A DNA stretch of 64,000 nt. Source: Bacillota bacterium. Its GTDB lineage: Bacteria; Bacillota; Clostridia; Lachnospirales; Lachnospiraceae. The stretch's first letter is position 1; each line of letters begins with the position of its first letter. The translations under genes and the position numbers were made by a program. The notes under the pieces were generated by a model, which had not been told where the DNA came from, made no database searches, and saw nothing but the letters and a program-made list of their open reading frames with translations. The DNA is taken from NCBI GenBank assembly GCA_023389295.1, contig JAEWEO010000198.1:1-64000 (forward strand). The letters run 5' to 3'. Below are positions 46,548 through 56,676 of this stretch, piece after piece.

Positions 46548-47390
46548 ATGGGAATTAAAACCTATAACCCATATACACCTTCCAGAAGACACATGACTGG
46601 TTCTGATTTTACAGAGATCACAAAGTCTAAGCCTGAGAAATCATTGGTTGTTTCTTTAAACAAGAATGCAGGCCGTAACAATCAGGGTAAAATCACAGTA
46701 AGACACCAGGGCGGTGGTTCTAGAAGAAAATATAGAATTATTGATTTCAAGAGAAGAAAAGATGGTATTCCGGCTACTGTACTAAGTATCGAATACGATC
46801 CAAACAGAACAGCAAACATCGCACTAATCTGCTATGCAGACGGCGAGAAGGCATATATCCTTGCTCCTAACGGTCTTACCGTTGGAACTAAGATTATGAA
46901 CGGCGAGAATGCAGAAGTTAGAGTAGGTAACTGCTTACCACTTCAGAACATTCCTGTTGGTACACAGATCCACAACATCGAGTTATATCCTGGCAAAGGT
47001 GCACAGTTAGTACGTGCAGCTGGTAACTCCGCACAGCTTATGGCTAAGGAAGGTAAGTATGCAACACTTCGTCTTCCTAGTGGTGAGATGAGAATGGTTC
47101 CGATCATCTGTAGAGCAACCGTTGGTCAGGTTGGTAACATTGATCATGAGCTTATTACAATTGGTAAAGCTGGACGTAAGCGTCACATGGGTATCAGACC
47201 TACTGTACGTGGTTCCGTAATGAACCCGAACGACCATCCTCACGGTGGTGGTGAAGGTAGAACAGGTATCGGTCGTCCGGGCCCTGTAACACCTTGGGGT
47301 AAACCTGCTCTTGGTCTTAAGACAAGAAAGAACAATAAGAAGTCTAATAAGCTTATCGTGAGAAGAAGAAACGGTAAAGCGATTAAATAA
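46548..47390 (+). CDS. rplB: Ribosomal protein L2
   Basis: L2 is needed for subunit joining and peptidyl transfer. The conserved C-terminal segment [17 protein letters not shown] with its essential histidine is intact, as is the N-terminal [22 protein letters not shown] 46548 has AAAGGAG; the frame from 46530 begins before that site. It has 280 residues. Confidence 0.97.
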   Translation: MGIKTYNPYTPSRRHMTGSDFTEITKSKPEKSLVVSLNKNAGRNNQGKITVRHQGGGSRRKYRIIDFKRRKDGIPATVLSIEYDPNRTANIALICYADGEKAYILAPNGLTVGTKIMNGENAEVRVGNCLPLQNIPVGTQIHNIELYPGKGAQLVRAAGNSAQLMAKEGKYATLRLPSGEMRMVPIICRATVGQVGNIDHELITIGKAGRKRHMGIRPTVRGSVMNPNDHPHGGGEGRTGIGRPGPVTPWGKPALGLKTRKNNKKSNKLIVRRRNGKAIK

Positions 47391-47447
47391 TAACAACGGT
47401 TTTAAAGGATTAATTGGATTAATAGTCAATTATCTTATAGCAAGTAT

Positions 47448-47479
47448 ACAAATGAATTTGAGAAGACGAATTCATTTGT
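47448..47479 (+). repeat. Perfect hairpin between rplB and rpsS
   Basis: ACAAATGAATT (47448-47458) pairs perfectly with AATTCATTTGT (47469-47479). The same ACAAATGAATT arm recurs before rplF (52047) and in the rpoB leader (26852). Confidence 0.75.
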
Positions 47480-47505
47480 CAAGAATTCTAAGGAGGTTAG
47501 AATAC

Positions 47506-47784
47506 ATGGCTCGTTCACTAAAAAAGGGACCATTTGCTGATGATCATTTATTGAAAAAAGTAGATGCGTTAAATAAGACCGGTGATAAAACAGTAATCAA
47601 AACCTGGTCACGTCGCTCCACTATTTTCCCACAAATGGTTGGACATACAATTGCGGTTCATGACGGAAAAAGACATGTGCCGGTTTATGTAACAGAAGAT
47701 ATGGTTGGACACAAACTCGGTGAGTTTGTTGCTACCAGAACCTATAGAGGTCACGGAAAAGACGAAAAGAAAACAAGAAGATAA
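47506..47784 (+). CDS. rpsS: Ribosomal protein S19
   Basis: S19 binds the 30S head near the A site. The 92-residue protein starts [18 protein letters not shown] and has the conserved [17 protein letters not shown] segment. ATG 47506 follows AAGGAGG. The longer frame from 47452 runs through the upstream hairpin and is not used. Confidence 0.97.
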   Translation: MARSLKKGPFADDHLLKKVDALNKTGDKTVIKTWSRRSTIFPQMVGHTIAVHDGKRHVPVYVTEDMVGHKLGEFVATRTYRGHGKDEKKTRR

Positions 47785-47816
47785 TGCGCGAGCATTGAAT
47801 GGAAGGAGGTTCATCC

Positions 47817-48200
47817 ATGGCGAAAGGACATAGATCCCAAATAAAGAGAGAAAGAAATGAGCAGAAGGACAACAGAGCAAGTGCAAAATTATCATTTGCT
47901 AGAATTTCAGTTCAAAAGGCTTGTTTCGTATTAGATGCCATTCGTGGTAAGGATGTACAGACAGCACTTGGTATCTTAGCATACAACCCTAGATACGCAT
48001 CAGCTGTTATTGAGAAATTATTAAAATCAGCAATTGCAAATGCTGAAGTTAAGAATATGGATACTGCGAAGCTTTACGTTGATGAATGTTTTGCTAACCA
48101 GGGACCGATTATGAAAAGAATTAGACCTAGAGCACGAGGCACAGCTTATCGTATCGAGAAGAGAATGTGTCATATTACAGTAGTGCTTAATGAGAGATAA
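47817..48200 (+). CDS. rplV: Ribosomal protein L22
   Basis: L22 lines the exit tunnel with L4. The 127-residue protein has the typical core [18 protein letters not shown] and the tunnel loop ([18 protein letters not shown]). The start is ATG 47817, after GGAAGGAGG. Confidence 0.96.
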   Translation: MAKGHRSQIKRERNEQKDNRASAKLSFARISVQKACFVLDAIRGKDVQTALGILAYNPRYASAVIEKLLKSAIANAEVKNMDTAKLYVDECFANQGPIMKRIRPRARGTAYRIEKRMCHITVVLNER

Positions 48201-48211
48201 GGAGGGCAATA

Positions 48212-48871
48212 ATGGGACAAAAGGTTAATCCTCATGGCTTAAGAGTCGGAGTTATTAATGACTGGGACTCAAGATGGTATGCTGAAGCGGATTTTGCTGA
48301 TAATCTCGTGGAAGATTACAAAATCAGAAAATTCCTGAAGAAGAAGTTATTTAGCGCAGGAATCTCTAAGGTCGAGATTGAAAGAGCATCTGACCGTTTA
48401 AAAATAATAATCTTTACTGCCAAGCCCGGTGTAGTAATCGGTAGAGGTGGAGTAGAAATTGAGAACTTGAAAAAAGAAGTTCAGCAATTTACAGATAAAA
48501 AGTTAAACTTAGAAATCAAAGAAATTAAAAGACCTGATCTCAATGCACAGTTAGTAGCAGAGAATATCGCTGCACAGCTTGAGAATCGTATTTCATTTAG
48601 AAGAGCTATGAAATCAACTATGGCAAGAACAATGAAAGCAGGAGCAAAGGGTATTAAGACTTCTGTTGCTGGTCGTCTTGGCGGAGCTGATATGGCTCGT
48701 ACTGAATTCTATAGTGAAGGAACTATCCCGTTACAGACCTTACGTGCCGACATCGATTATGGATTTGCAGAAGCAGATACAACATATGGTAAATTAGGTG
48801 TTAAGGTTTGGATTTATCATGGTGAAGTGCTTCCTGTTAAAGGAGCAAAAGTAGAAGGGAGCGATAACTAA
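48212..48871 (+). CDS. rpsC: Ribosomal protein S3
   Basis: S3 helps form the mRNA entry site. The N-terminal KH domain has the GXXG loop in [11 protein letters not shown], and the C-terminal part ends in [18 protein letters not shown]. The length is 219, usual for Firmicutes. Its stop overlaps the rplP start by one base. Confidence 0.97.
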   Translation: MGQKVNPHGLRVGVINDWDSRWYAEADFADNLVEDYKIRKFLKKKLFSAGISKVEIERASDRLKIIIFTAKPGVVIGRGGVEIENLKKEVQQFTDKKLNLEIKEIKRPDLNAQLVAENIAAQLENRISFRRAMKSTMARTMKAGAKGIKTSVAGRLGGADMARTEFYSEGTIPLQTLRADIDYGFAEADTTYGKLGVKVWIYHGEVLPVKGAKVEGSDN

Positions 48872-49308
48872 TGTTAATGCCTAAGAGAGTTAAACGCCGT
48901 AAGCAATTCCGCGGTAGCATGGCTGGTAAGCCTTCTAGAGGCAATACCATTAACCAAGGTGAATATGGTCTTGTGGCTATGGAACCTTGTTGGATTAAGT
49001 CAAACCAAATTGAAGCAGCCCGTGTCGCTATGACCCGTTTTACAAAACGTGGTGGTAAAGTATATATTAAGATATTCCCTGATAAACCTGTTACAACAAA
49101 GCCTGCTGAAACACGTATGGGTTCCGGTAAAGGTTCATTAGAATACTGGGTAGCTGTTGTTAAGCCAGGCCGCGTTATGTTCGAAATCGCAGGTATTCCT
49201 GAAGAGACAGCAAGAGAAGCATTACGTCTTGCTATGCATAAATTGCCGGTTAAATGCAAGATCGTATCCCGTGCAGAATTAGAAGGCGGTGAAAACAGTG
49301 AAAATTAA
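48871..49308 (+). CDS. rplP: Ribosomal protein L16
   Basis: L16 binds near the A site. The 145-residue protein opens [20 protein letters not shown] and contains [19 protein letters not shown], both standard. ATG 48871 overlaps the rpsC stop. The end overlaps the rpmC start by 11 bases. Confidence 0.97.
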   Translation: MLMPKRVKRRKQFRGSMAGKPSRGNTINQGEYGLVAMEPCWIKSNQIEAARVAMTRFTKRGGKVYIKIFPDKPVTTKPAETRMGSGKGSLEYWVAVVKPGRVMFEIAGIPEETAREALRLAMHKLPVKCKIVSRAELEGGENSEN

Positions 49309-49510
49309 TAAGTATGTAGAAGAGTTAAAAGCAAAATCAGCTACAGAATTAAATATTGAATTAGTAGCTGCGAAGAAGGAACTTTTCAACCTGAGGTTCC
49401 AGAATGCAACAAACCAGTTAGACAACACAAGCAGAATTAAGGAAGTTAGAAAGAACATTGCTAGAATTCAAACAGTTATTTCTGAACTTTCTAAGGCTTC
49501 TAAAGCTTAA
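49298..49510 (+). CDS. rpmC: Ribosomal protein L29
   Basis: L29 lies at the tunnel exit. The 70-residue protein reads [18 protein letters not shown] and later [19 protein letters not shown], as usual. I choose GTG 49298 because AAGGCGGTG lies about eight bases before it; GTG 49289 is part of that site. The gene overlaps the end of rplP. Confidence 0.94.
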   Translation: MKINKYVEELKAKSATELNIELVAAKKELFNLRFQNATNQLDNTSRIKEVRKNIARIQTVISELSKASKA

Positions 49511-49622
49511 ATAAAGAGCGATTTAAGCTAGCTTAAATATAATGTGATTTAAGCTGGATATCTAATCAGATCGGAATGATTGACCCTTGGGTTATCCAAA
49601 GATCATGGAAAGGAGTAACGTT

Positions 49623-49877
49623 GTGGAAAGAAATTTAAGAAAAGTTCGTATCGGCAAAGTAGTTAGCAACAAGATGGATAAGACTGTTGTTGTAGCTGTA
49701 CTTGATAACGTAAAACATCCTCTGTATGGTAAAATTGTAAAGAGAACTTACAAATTAAAAGCACACGATGAGAACAATGAGTGCAACATCGGAGATAGAG
49801 TGAAAGTAATGGAAACCAGACCTTTATCCAAGGATAAGAGATGGAGACTTGTGGAGATTGTTGAGAAGGCGAAGTAA
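49623..49877 (+). CDS. rpsQ: Ribosomal protein S17
   Basis: S17 is a primary 16S rRNA binder. The 84-residue protein has the OB-fold sequence [16 protein letters not shown] and the end [18 protein letters not shown]. The start is GTG 49623, with AAAGGAG nine bases before; the frame from 49587 starts upstream of that site. Confidence 0.96.
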   Translation: MERNLRKVRIGKVVSNKMDKTVVVAVLDNVKHPLYGKIVKRTYKLKAHDENNECNIGDRVKVMETRPLSKDKRWRLVEIVEKAK

Positions 49878-50080
49878 TCTCGATTAAGAGAAGAAAAACT
49901 GACATAAAGCATAAATTCACTGTGGGTTCAATGCATCGAACTACATAGGAAAACGGTTTTACCGGTTTTTTGTGGAACTTCGATACTGAATTCAATGATT
50001 GGTACGCATATCCGGCGTATATAGTCAAAAAAGAACTTCGAACTAAGGAGTTCTTGATTACAACTGAAAGGAGTATTATC

Positions 50081-50449
50081 ATGATACAAGCTGAATCCAG
50101 ACTTAGAGTTGCCGACAATACCGGTGCTAAAGAGTTACTTTGCATCAGAGTTCTTGGCGGATCAACCAGAAGATATGCTAATATAGGCGATATCATTGTT
50201 GCTTCGGTTAAAGATGCAACACCAGGTGGTGTTGTTAAGAAGGGCGATGTAGTTAAGGCTGTTGTTGTTCGTACAGTTAAGGGAGCACGCCGTAAAGATG
50301 GTTCCTATATTAGATTTGATGAGAATGCTGCTGTAATTATTAAAGAAGATAAGAATCCGAAGGGAACTCGTATCTTTGGACCGGTAGCGAGAGAATTAAG
50401 AGAGAAACAATTCATGAAAATCGTTTCTTTAGCACCAGAAGTATTGTAG
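50081..50449 (+). CDS. rplN: Ribosomal protein L14
   Basis: L14 is at the subunit interface. The protein has 122 residues, beginning [30 protein letters not shown] 50081 has GAAAGGAG. The open frame runs upstream to 49970 through a spacer with an AACTTCGAAC-type repeat and hairpins, so that extension is rejected. The rpsQ-rplN gap of 203 bases is long for this operon. Confidence 0.97.
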   Translation: MIQAESRLRVADNTGAKELLCIRVLGGSTRRYANIGDIIVASVKDATPGGVVKKGDVVKAVVVRTVKGARRKDGSYIRFDENAAVIIKEDKNPKGTRIFGPVARELREKQFMKIVSLAPEVL

Positions 50450-50463
50450 GGAGGTGTCGACTA

Positions 50464-50781
50464 GTGGCAACGATGAAAATTAAAAAGAATGATAACGTTA
50501 AGGTTATCACCGGTAAGGATAAAGGTAAAGAAGGCAAAGTAATCGCTGTTGTTGACGGGAAGTTGTTAGTAGAAGGCGTTAACACCGTTTCTAAGCACAG
50601 TAAAGCAAGCCAAAAGAATCCGAAGGGTGGAATTATCCATCAAGAATCACCGATAGATGCATCAAACGTAATGTTAGTTCACAAGGGCAAACCTACTAGA
50701 GTTGGTTTTAAGACAGTTGAAAGCAAGAAGGGTCCTAAAAAAGTACGTTTTGCTAAGACTACCGGCGATGTTATTGATTAA
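50464..50781 (+). CDS. rplX: Ribosomal protein L24
   Basis: L24 starts 50S assembly. It has the KOW motif ([19 protein letters not shown]) and the conserved [11 protein letters not shown]... [11 protein letters not shown] segment, 105 residues. GTG 50464 lies seven bases after GGGAGGTG; an ATG three codons later is less well placed. Confidence 0.96.
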   Translation: MATMKIKKNDNVKVITGKDKGKEGKVIAVVDGKLLVEGVNTVSKHSKASQKNPKGGIIHQESPIDASNVMLVHKGKPTRVGFKTVESKKGPKKVRFAKTTGDVID

Positions 50782-50804
50782 TTCAGAGAGGAGGAACATT
50801 TGCG

Positions 50805-51344
50805 TTGGCTAGATTAAAAGAATTATATAAAAATGAGATAGTAGCCGGCATGACAAAAAAGTTCGGTTATAAGAACGTAATGGAAGTGCCGAAGATTGAT
50901 AAAATTGTCATCAACATGGGTGTTGGTGAAGCCAAAGATAATGCTAAGGTTTTAGATGCAGCTCTCAAAGACATGGAGATCATTGCAGGACAGAAGCCTG
51001 TTATCACAAGGGCAAAGAAATCCGTTGCTAACTTCAAGTTAAGAGAAGGAATGGCAATTGGATGTAAAGTAACATTAAGAGGCGAGAAAATGTACGAGTT
51101 CGCTGATCGTTTAATCAACTTAGCATTACCTCGCGTACGTGACTTTAGAGGTGTAAATCCGAATGCATTCGACGGTAGAGGTAATTATTCTCTTGGTATC
51201 AAAGAGCAATTAATCTTCCCTGAAATCGAGTACGATAAGGTTGATAAGGTAAGAGGTATGGATATCATCTTCGTTACCACTGCAAAGTCAGATGAAGAGG
51301 CTCGTGAACTGTTAACACAATTCGGTATGCCATTTAGAAAATAG
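50805..51344 (+). CDS. rplE: Ribosomal protein L5
   Basis: L5 contacts 5S rRNA and the P-site tRNA. The 179-residue protein has [18 protein letters not shown] and [27 protein letters not shown] in the expected places. The start codon is TTG 50805, ten bases after AGGAGG. Confidence 0.96.
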   Translation: MARLKELYKNEIVAGMTKKFGYKNVMEVPKIDKIVINMGVGEAKDNAKVLDAALKDMEIIAGQKPVITRAKKSVANFKLREGMAIGCKVTLRGEKMYEFADRLINLALPRVRDFRGVNPNAFDGRGNYSLGIKEQLIFPEIEYDKVDKVRGMDIIFVTTAKSDEEARELLTQFGMPFRK

Positions 51345-51357
51345 AGGAGGTATTTCC

Positions 51358-51543
51358 ATGGCTAAAACGTCAATGAAAGTAAAACAACAACGTACGCAGA
51401 AATTCTCCACTAGAGAATATAACCGTTGCAGAATTTGTGGTCGTCCGCATGCATATTTAAGAAAATACGGAATCTGCAGAATTTGTTTTCGTGAATTAGC
51501 GTACAAAGGACAGATACCAGGCGTTAAGAAAGCTAGCTGGTAA
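51358..51543 (+). CDS. rpsZ: Ribosomal protein S14, zinc type
   Basis: This is the 61-residue zinc-binding S14 (type Z), with CRICGRP and CRICFREL supplying four cysteines. It ends in [11 protein letters not shown], as in other Firmicutes. GAGGAGG precedes ATG 51358. Confidence 0.97.
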   Translation: MAKTSMKVKQQRTQKFSTREYNRCRICGRPHAYLRKYGICRICFRELAYKGQIPGVKKASW

Positions 51544-51567
51544 GAGTTAAGAAAGGAGGCAAATGAA

Positions 51568-51969
51568 ATGACAATGAGCGATCCCATTGCAGATATGCTT
51601 ACAAGAATACGTAATGCAAATACTGCGAAACATGATACAGTAGATATTCCTGCTTCTAAGATGAAAATTGCTATTGCCGATATCCTCGTAAGGGAAGGTT
51701 ATATCAAGAAGTACGAAATAGAAGAAGTAGAAAACTTTAAGACTATCCATGTTACATTAAAATATGGTAAAGATAAAAATGTGAAGATTATCACAGGCCT
51801 TAAGAGAATTTCCAAACCGGGGCTTCGAGTATATGCAAGCAAAGACAATATGCCGAAGGTTCTTGGAGGTTTAGGCGTTGCTATCATTTCTACAAACAAA
51901 GGTGTTATCACCGATAAAGAAGCTAGAGAATTAAAGGTAGGCGGCGAGGTACTCGCATTCGTTTGGTAA
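51568..51969 (+). CDS. rpsH: Ribosomal protein S8
   Basis: S8 organises the 16S central domain and in E. coli represses the spc operon. The 133-residue protein starts [15 protein letters not shown] and ends with [30 protein letters not shown] precedes the start. Confidence 0.97.
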   Translation: MTMSDPIADMLTRIRNANTAKHDTVDIPASKMKIAIADILVREGYIKKYEIEEVENFKTIHVTLKYGKDKNVKIITGLKRISKPGLRVYASKDNMPKVLGGLGVAIISTNKGVITDKEARELKVGGEVLAFVW

Positions 51970-51993
51970 ATTCATTCTGTAAACTTTTACAGG

Positions 51994-52076
51994 GCAAAAT
52001 CACTTCTAGAGGTGATTTTGCTGGCAAACGGATAACAACGTTTTACACAAATGAATTGACACGTTCTTTCATTTGT
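51994..52076 (+). repeat. Two hairpins between rpsH and rplF
   Basis: GCAAAATCAC (51994-52003) pairs with GTGATTTTGC (52012-52021). ACAAATGA (52047-52054) pairs with TCATTTGT (52069-52076). The second is related to the hairpin before rpsS. Neither has a T run. Confidence 0.7.
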
Positions 52077-52100
52077 CAAATATAATTAGGAGGTGCGGGC

Positions 52101-52643
52101 ATGTCACGTATAGGAAGAATGCCTATCGCTATACCTGCAGGTGTAACTGTAGTTGTAGCAGAAAATAATAAAGTGACCGTGAAAGGTCCTAAGGGAACAT
52201 TAGAGAGAGTGTTACCCGCTGAGATGCAAATCAAAGTCGAGGGTGCTGAAGTAGTAGTTACCAGACCCAATGATTTAAAGAAAATGAAGTCCTTACATGG
52301 TCTTACCAGAACATTAATTGCTAACATGGTAGTTGGTGTTACCGAAGGATACCAAAAGGTATTAGAAATCAACGGTGTTGGTTATAGAGCTGCAAAGAGT
52401 GGTAAAGAAATAACATTGACTTTAGGTTACTCCCATCCGGTTGTTATGGTTGATCCGGAAGGCATTGAATCCGTTCTGGAAGGTCAAAACAAGATTATTA
52501 TTAAAGGTATAGATAAAGAAAAGGTTGGCCAATACGCCGCTGAAATCAGAGCAAAGAGAGCACCGGAACCTTACAAGGGTAAAGGTATTAAGTATTCTGA
52601 TGAAGTGATCAGACGCAAGGTTGGTAAAACCGGTAAGAAATAA
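52101..52643 (+). CDS. rplF: Ribosomal protein L6
   Basis: L6 lies near the factor-binding site. The 180-residue protein has the two repeated L6 domains and the end [34 protein letters not shown] precedes ATG 52101. Confidence 0.97.
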   Translation: MSRIGRMPIAIPAGVTVVVAENNKVTVKGPKGTLERVLPAEMQIKVEGAEVVVTRPNDLKKMKSLHGLTRTLIANMVVGVTEGYQKVLEINGVGYRAAKSGKEITLTLGYSHPVVMVDPEGIESVLEGQNKIIIKGIDKEKVGQYAAEIRAKRAPEPYKGKGIKYSDEVIRRKVGKTGKK

Positions 52644-52660
52644 GGGAGGAGTGAAATTAA

Positions 52661-53029
52661 ATGGTTAGTAAAGAATCAAGATCTAAAGTTCGTGTAAAAA
52701 AACATTTAAAATTACGTAATCGTTTCACAGGTACTCCTGAGAGACCGCGTTTGGCTGTGTTTAGAAGCAACAACCACATGTATGCACAGATTATTGATGA
52801 TACAGTAGGTATGACTTTAGTAGCAGCTTCCACACTTGAAAAAGATGTTAAGGCTGAGCTTACGAAGACCAATGATGTAGCAGCAGCAGCATACTTAGGA
52901 ACTGTTATCGCAAAGAAAGCATTGGAAAAAGGTATTAAGGCTGTTGTCTTTGATAGAGGTGGCTTCATATATCAAGGAAAAGTAAAAGCATTGGCAGACG
53001 CAGCCCGCGCGGCTGGTCTGGAATTCTAA
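52661..53029 (+). CDS. rplR: Ribosomal protein L18
   Basis: L18 carries 5S rRNA. The 122-residue protein has [20 protein letters not shown] and the end [28 protein letters not shown] lies before the ATG. It is 17 bases after rplF. Confidence 0.97.
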   Translation: MVSKESRSKVRVKKHLKLRNRFTGTPERPRLAVFRSNNHMYAQIIDDTVGMTLVAASTLEKDVKAELTKTNDVAAAAYLGTVIAKKALEKGIKAVVFDRGGFIYQGKVKALADAARAAGLEF

Positions 53030-53045
53030 GCAAGGAGGAAAACAC

Positions 53046-53555
53046 ATGAAACGTACAATCGTTGATGCCAGTCAACTGGAATTAGAAGATAAAGTAGTAT
53101 CCATCAAACGTGTAACTAAGGTTGTAAAAGGTGGTCGTAACTTCAGATTTACAGCATTAGTAGTTGTTGGTGACAAGAACGGACACGTTGGCGCTGGACT
53201 CGGAAAAGCCGCTGAAATTCCAGAGGCTATTCGTAAAGGTAAAGAAGACGCGATTAAGAAATTAATCAGTCTACCGATAGATGAAAATGGCAGTGTACCA
53301 CATGACTTCATGGGTAAATTCGGTAGTTCTACTGTATTACTGAAACGTGCTCCTGAAGGTACTGGTATTATTGCAGGTGGTCCTGCACGTAACGTGCTTG
53401 AGCTTGCTGGCTTAAAAAATATCCGTACTAAGTCACTTGGTTCCAACAATAAGCAGAACGTTGTTCTCGCTACAATTGAAGGTTTAAGCCAATTAAAGAC
53501 TCCTGAGGAAGTTGCTAAGCTTCGCGGTATTCCTGTAGAGCAGTTATTAGGTTAA
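53046..53555 (+). CDS. rpsE: Ribosomal protein S5
   Basis: S5 affects decoding accuracy and mRNA entry. The double-stranded RNA-binding part ([39 protein letters not shown]) and the C-terminal domain are intact in 169 residues. AAGGAGG precedes the ATG. Confidence 0.97.
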   Translation: MKRTIVDASQLELEDKVVSIKRVTKVVKGGRNFRFTALVVVGDKNGHVGAGLGKAAEIPEAIRKGKEDAIKKLISLPIDENGSVPHDFMGKFGSSTVLLKRAPEGTGIIAGGPARNVLELAGLKNIRTKSLGSNNKQNVVLATIEGLSQLKTPEEVAKLRGIPVEQLLG

Positions 53556-53617
53556 GCGGTTCTAGTCAAGTAGTGCAGCGATAGAATAATAACTGTAGGC
53601 GCGTAATTATTCATGGC

Positions 53618-53680
53618 AAGTGATGAACAGGATATAATCCCCAAACGAATTGGCTTAGCCAATTCGTAAGGTTATCACTT
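53618..53680 (+). repeat. Nested stem-loop between rpsE and rpmD
   Basis: An inner perfect hairpin ACGAATTGGC-TTA-GCCAATTCGT (53645-53667) is enclosed by AAGTGAT (53618-53624) and ATCACTT (53674-53680). It lies in a 147-base gap where such operons usually have few bases. Confidence 0.75.
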
Positions 53681-53702
53681 AATTTAGATGGAGGTGTCAG
53701 AA

Positions 53703-53885
53703 ATGGCAGATAAATTAAAAGTAACACTAGTGAAATCTACAATCGGTGCCATTCCGAAGCACAGAGCAACCGTAACAGCATTAGGTTTAAAAAAGCTTAA
53801 TAAGACTGTTGAAATGCCGGATAATGCTGCTGTTAGAGGAATGCTTGATCAGGTTAGACACTTAGTTAAGGTAGAAGAAATATAA
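53703..53885 (+). CDS. rpmD: Ribosomal protein L30
   Basis: The 60-residue protein has [19 protein letters not shown] and [15 protein letters not shown], standard for bacterial L30. ATG 53703 follows GGAGGTG; the frame from 53688 begins in front of it. Confidence 0.96.
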   Translation: MADKLKVTLVKSTIGAIPKHRATVTALGLKKLNKTVEMPDNAAVRGMLDQVRHLVKVEEI

Positions 53886-53910
53886 TTGCTTAAAGAAGGA
53901 GGTGCACGAC

Positions 53911-54351
53911 ATGAATTTATCAGAATTGAAACCTGCAGTAGGTTCCAAACAAAGCGATAACTTCAGAAGAGGACGTGGTCATGGTTCGGGTAACGGCAAA
54001 ACTGCTGGTAAGGGACATAAGGGCCAGAAAGCTCGTTCCGGAGCTCCTAGAACTGGATTTGAAGGCGGTCAGATGCCTTTATACAGAAGAATTCCGAAGC
54101 GTGGTTTTACGAATAGAAACACAAAAGAAATTGTTGCAATTAACGTAGAAGTATTAAATAGATTTGAAGAAGGTACTACAGTTACAGTTGATTCATTAAT
54201 AGAAGCAGGAATTATCAAAAACCCTAGAGATGGTGTAAAGATTCTTGGTCACGGCGAATTAACGAAGAAACTTGATGTCAAAGTTAATGCTTTTAGCGCA
54301 AGTGCAACAGAAAAAATACAAGCTCTTGGTGGAAATGCTGAGGTGGTATAA
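53911..54351 (+). CDS. rplO: Ribosomal protein L15
   Basis: L15 joins late in 50S assembly. The protein has 146 residues with the glycine- and basic-rich part [20 protein letters not shown] and the end [17 protein letters not shown]. The start is ATG 53911, after AAAGGAGGTG. Its stop overlaps the secY start as TAATG. Confidence 0.97.
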   Translation: MNLSELKPAVGSKQSDNFRRGRGHGSGNGKTAGKGHKGQKARSGAPRTGFEGGQMPLYRRIPKRGFTNRNTKEIVAINVEVLNRFEEGTTVTVDSLIEAGIIKNPRDGVKILGHGELTKKLDVKVNAFSASATEKIQALGGNAEVV

Positions 54352-55673
54352 TGTTTAAAACACTGCGAAATGCTTTCAAAGTTAAGGATATTCGAAACAG
54401 GCTTATATATACCTTTATTGCTCTTGTAGTAGTAAGATTGGGTACTTTACTTCCGGCTCCGGCTATCAGTAGGGACTATACCAATTCCATTTTTAACTCA
54501 GATGCGTTAGGTTTTTTTAACAGCTTAACTGGTGGTTCCTTTACGAACATGTCAATTTTCGCATTAAGTATTACTCCATATATCTCTGCTTCCATTATCA
54601 TTCAACTTTTGACTATTGCAATTCCTAAATTAGAGGAAATGCAAAAAGAAGGTGAAGATGGTAGAAAGAAGCTTAATGAGCTTACCAGATACGTAACAGT
54701 TGGTTTGGCTGTTATTGAATCTGCAGCTTACGCAATCGGTTTTGGTAGCTCTAATGCATTAGAGGGCGGCTTAACATTTACTAACTTAATTGTTATTATA
54801 GCGTCCTTTACTGCTGGTTCTGCCTTCCTTATGTGGGTTGGTGAAAAAATCACACAGAATGGTATTGGTAATGGTATTTCCGTCATCTTGGCGGTAAATA
54901 TCATTTCCACCATGCCAGATGATTTTATTGATTTATATCGCTCATATATTCAAGGTAAACCCGTTGTATCCGCAATATTAGCAGTATTAATCACTGCTGC
55001 TGTTAGTATTTTAACGGTAGTGTTAGTTATACTTTTACAGAATGCAGAGAGAAAGATTCCTGTTACCTATGCTAAAAAAGTACAGGGAAGAAAAATGGTA
55101 GGTGGACAAACCTCTCATATTCCTCTCAAGGTTAATACAGCAGGTGTTATTCCTGTAATTTTCGCTAACTCCTTAATGACCTTCCCGGTAGTAATTGCTA
55201 ACTTCTTTGGGGTATACCCAGACAGAGCATACTTCTGGCCTAAGGTATTAAAGGTATTAAGCCAGAATAGCTGGTTTGTTACTAAGAGCTGGGGAGATTT
55301 CAAGTATAGTATCGGTGTTATAATCTATATTGTACTTACTGTATTTTTTGCTTATTTCTATACATCAATTACCTTTAATCCAATTGAAGTATCAAATAAC
55401 ATGAAAAAGCAAGGTGGGTTTATCCCGGGTATTCGTCCTGGTAAGCCTACAACTGAGTATTTAACAAAAGTACTTAATAACATTATCTTTATCGGAGCAG
55501 TAGGCTTAGTTATAGTTTGCTTAATTCCTGTTTTAGTTTCAGGTGTATTTAATGCAAACTTTAGTTTCGGTGGAACCTCCATCATCATTATTGTTGGTGT
55601 TGTCATCGAAACCATCAAACAAATTGAATCTCAGTTGCTGGTACGCCACTACAAAGGATTCCTAAACGACTAA
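54351..55673 (+). CDS. secY: Preprotein translocase subunit SecY
   Basis: SecY is the pore of the Sec channel. The 440-residue protein has ten hydrophobic segments. Conserved parts are visible, such as ITPYISASIIIQLL, the KEGEDGRKKLNELTRYVTV loop, NGISVILAVNIIS, and the C-terminal IKQIESQLLVRHYKGF. It overlaps rplO by one base. Confidence 0.97.
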   Translation: MFKTLRNAFKVKDIRNRLIYTFIALVVVRLGTLLPAPAISRDYTNSIFNSDALGFFNSLTGGSFTNMSIFALSITPYISASIIIQLLTIAIPKLEEMQKEGEDGRKKLNELTRYVTVGLAVIESAAYAIGFGSSNALEGGLTFTNLIVIIASFTAGSAFLMWVGEKITQNGIGNGISVILAVNIISTMPDDFIDLYRSYIQGKPVVSAILAVLITAAVSILTVVLVILLQNAERKIPVTYAKKVQGRKMVGGQTSHIPLKVNTAGVIPVIFANSLMTFPVVIANFFGVYPDRAYFWPKVLKVLSQNSWFVTKSWGDFKYSIGVIIYIVLTVFFAYFYTSITFNPIEVSNNMKKQGGFIPGIRPGKPTTEYLTKVLNNIIFIGAVGLVIVCLIPVLVSGVFNANFSFGGTSIIIIVGVVIETIKQIESQLLVRHYKGFLND

Positions 55674-55681
55674 AATAAATT

Positions 55682-55756
55682 CCGTTGTGAGATTCACAAT
55701 GATGATGAAAAAGAGATAATAAATCATTTTCACGTCCGAACTGTCTCTCACAACGG
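55682..55756 (+). repeat. Inverted repeat after secY
   Basis: CCGTTGTGAGA (55682-55692) pairs perfectly with TCTCACAACGG (55746-55756), with an inner TGAAAA/TTTTCA pairing. There is no T run. It may be a processing or attenuation point before adk. The rest of the 283-base gap holds nothing recognisable. Confidence 0.6.
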
Positions 55757-55956
55757 TATATTGTGGTTAAAAGGATTTCACTTTCCTAGCATAGGGCATA
55801 AAAGTCCTGATTAATTAATTGGAATTTAATCGAAACGTTTGGGTAAGTGCAGTAATTGTAAGCCTCAATCGTTTATTTGAATAAAGTTAGTAGAAGTGGT
55901 AATTATTGATAAGTGACGAATGAATGCAAAATGTAATCAACAGGAGGGATATCAAC

Positions 55957-56601
55957 ATGAAAATTATTATGTTAGGTGCACCAGGTGCCGGTAAAGGCAC
56001 GCAAGCTAAGAAACTGGCAGCAAAATATGGCATTCCCCACATCTCTACAGGAGATATTTTCCGTGCTAATATCAAAAACGGAACTGAACTTGGAAAAAAA
56101 GCAAAAGTTTACATGGATCAAGGATTACTTGTTCCTGATGAATTAGTAGTAGATTTAGTAGTAGATCGTTTTAAAGAAGCAGATTGTGAAAATGGTTATG
56201 TATTAGATGGTTTTCCTAGAACTATTCCTCAGGCTAAGGCACTTGACGAAGCACTTGCTAAGAATGGCGATGCTGTAGAGTATGCAATAGATGTTGATGT
56301 TCCCGATTCAGATATTATCAGCCGTATGGCAGGCAGAAGAGCATGCGTAAGCTGTGGCGCAACATACCATTTGGTAACAATTCCGCCGAAGAAGGAAGGT
56401 ATCTGCGATATCTGTAATGCTGAGTTAATTCTTCGTGATGATGATAAGCCTGAGACCGTTGAAAAACGCCTTAAGGTATATCATGAGCAAACACAGCCTC
56501 TTATTGATTATTATCAGAACAAGGGAATATTAAAGTCCGTTAACGGAACTAGAGATTTGGAAGAAGTTTTCGCAGATATTGTTAAAATAGTTGAAGCGTA
56601 A
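55957..56601 (+). CDS. adk: Adenylate kinase, zinc-lid type
   Basis: Adk converts ATP and AMP to two ADP. The P-loop GAPGAGKGTQ, the AMP site (STGDIFRANI, DGFPRTIPQA) and the long lid are present. The lid has CVSCG and CDIC, a four-cysteine zinc site common in Gram-positive Adk. The length is 214. ATG 55957 has GGAGGG; the frame from 55924 starts earlier without a site. Confidence 0.97.
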   Translation: MKIIMLGAPGAGKGTQAKKLAAKYGIPHISTGDIFRANIKNGTELGKKAKVYMDQGLLVPDELVVDLVVDRFKEADCENGYVLDGFPRTIPQAKALDEALAKNGDAVEYAIDVDVPDSDIISRMAGRRACVSCGATYHLVTIPPKKEGICDICNAELILRDDDKPETVEKRLKVYHEQTQPLIDYYQNKGILKSVNGTRDLEEVFADIVKIVEA

Positions 56602-56676
56602 ATTATCTATATAAATGACATAATGCACGAGATCTTAGTATGGAAGCGACGTGCTAAATAGAAAGGAAGAGATTGC

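Noticed and set aside
49970..50080. Extended start of rplN
   Set aside because: Runs through hairpin-rich spacer; the ribosome site and the family start both point to 50081.
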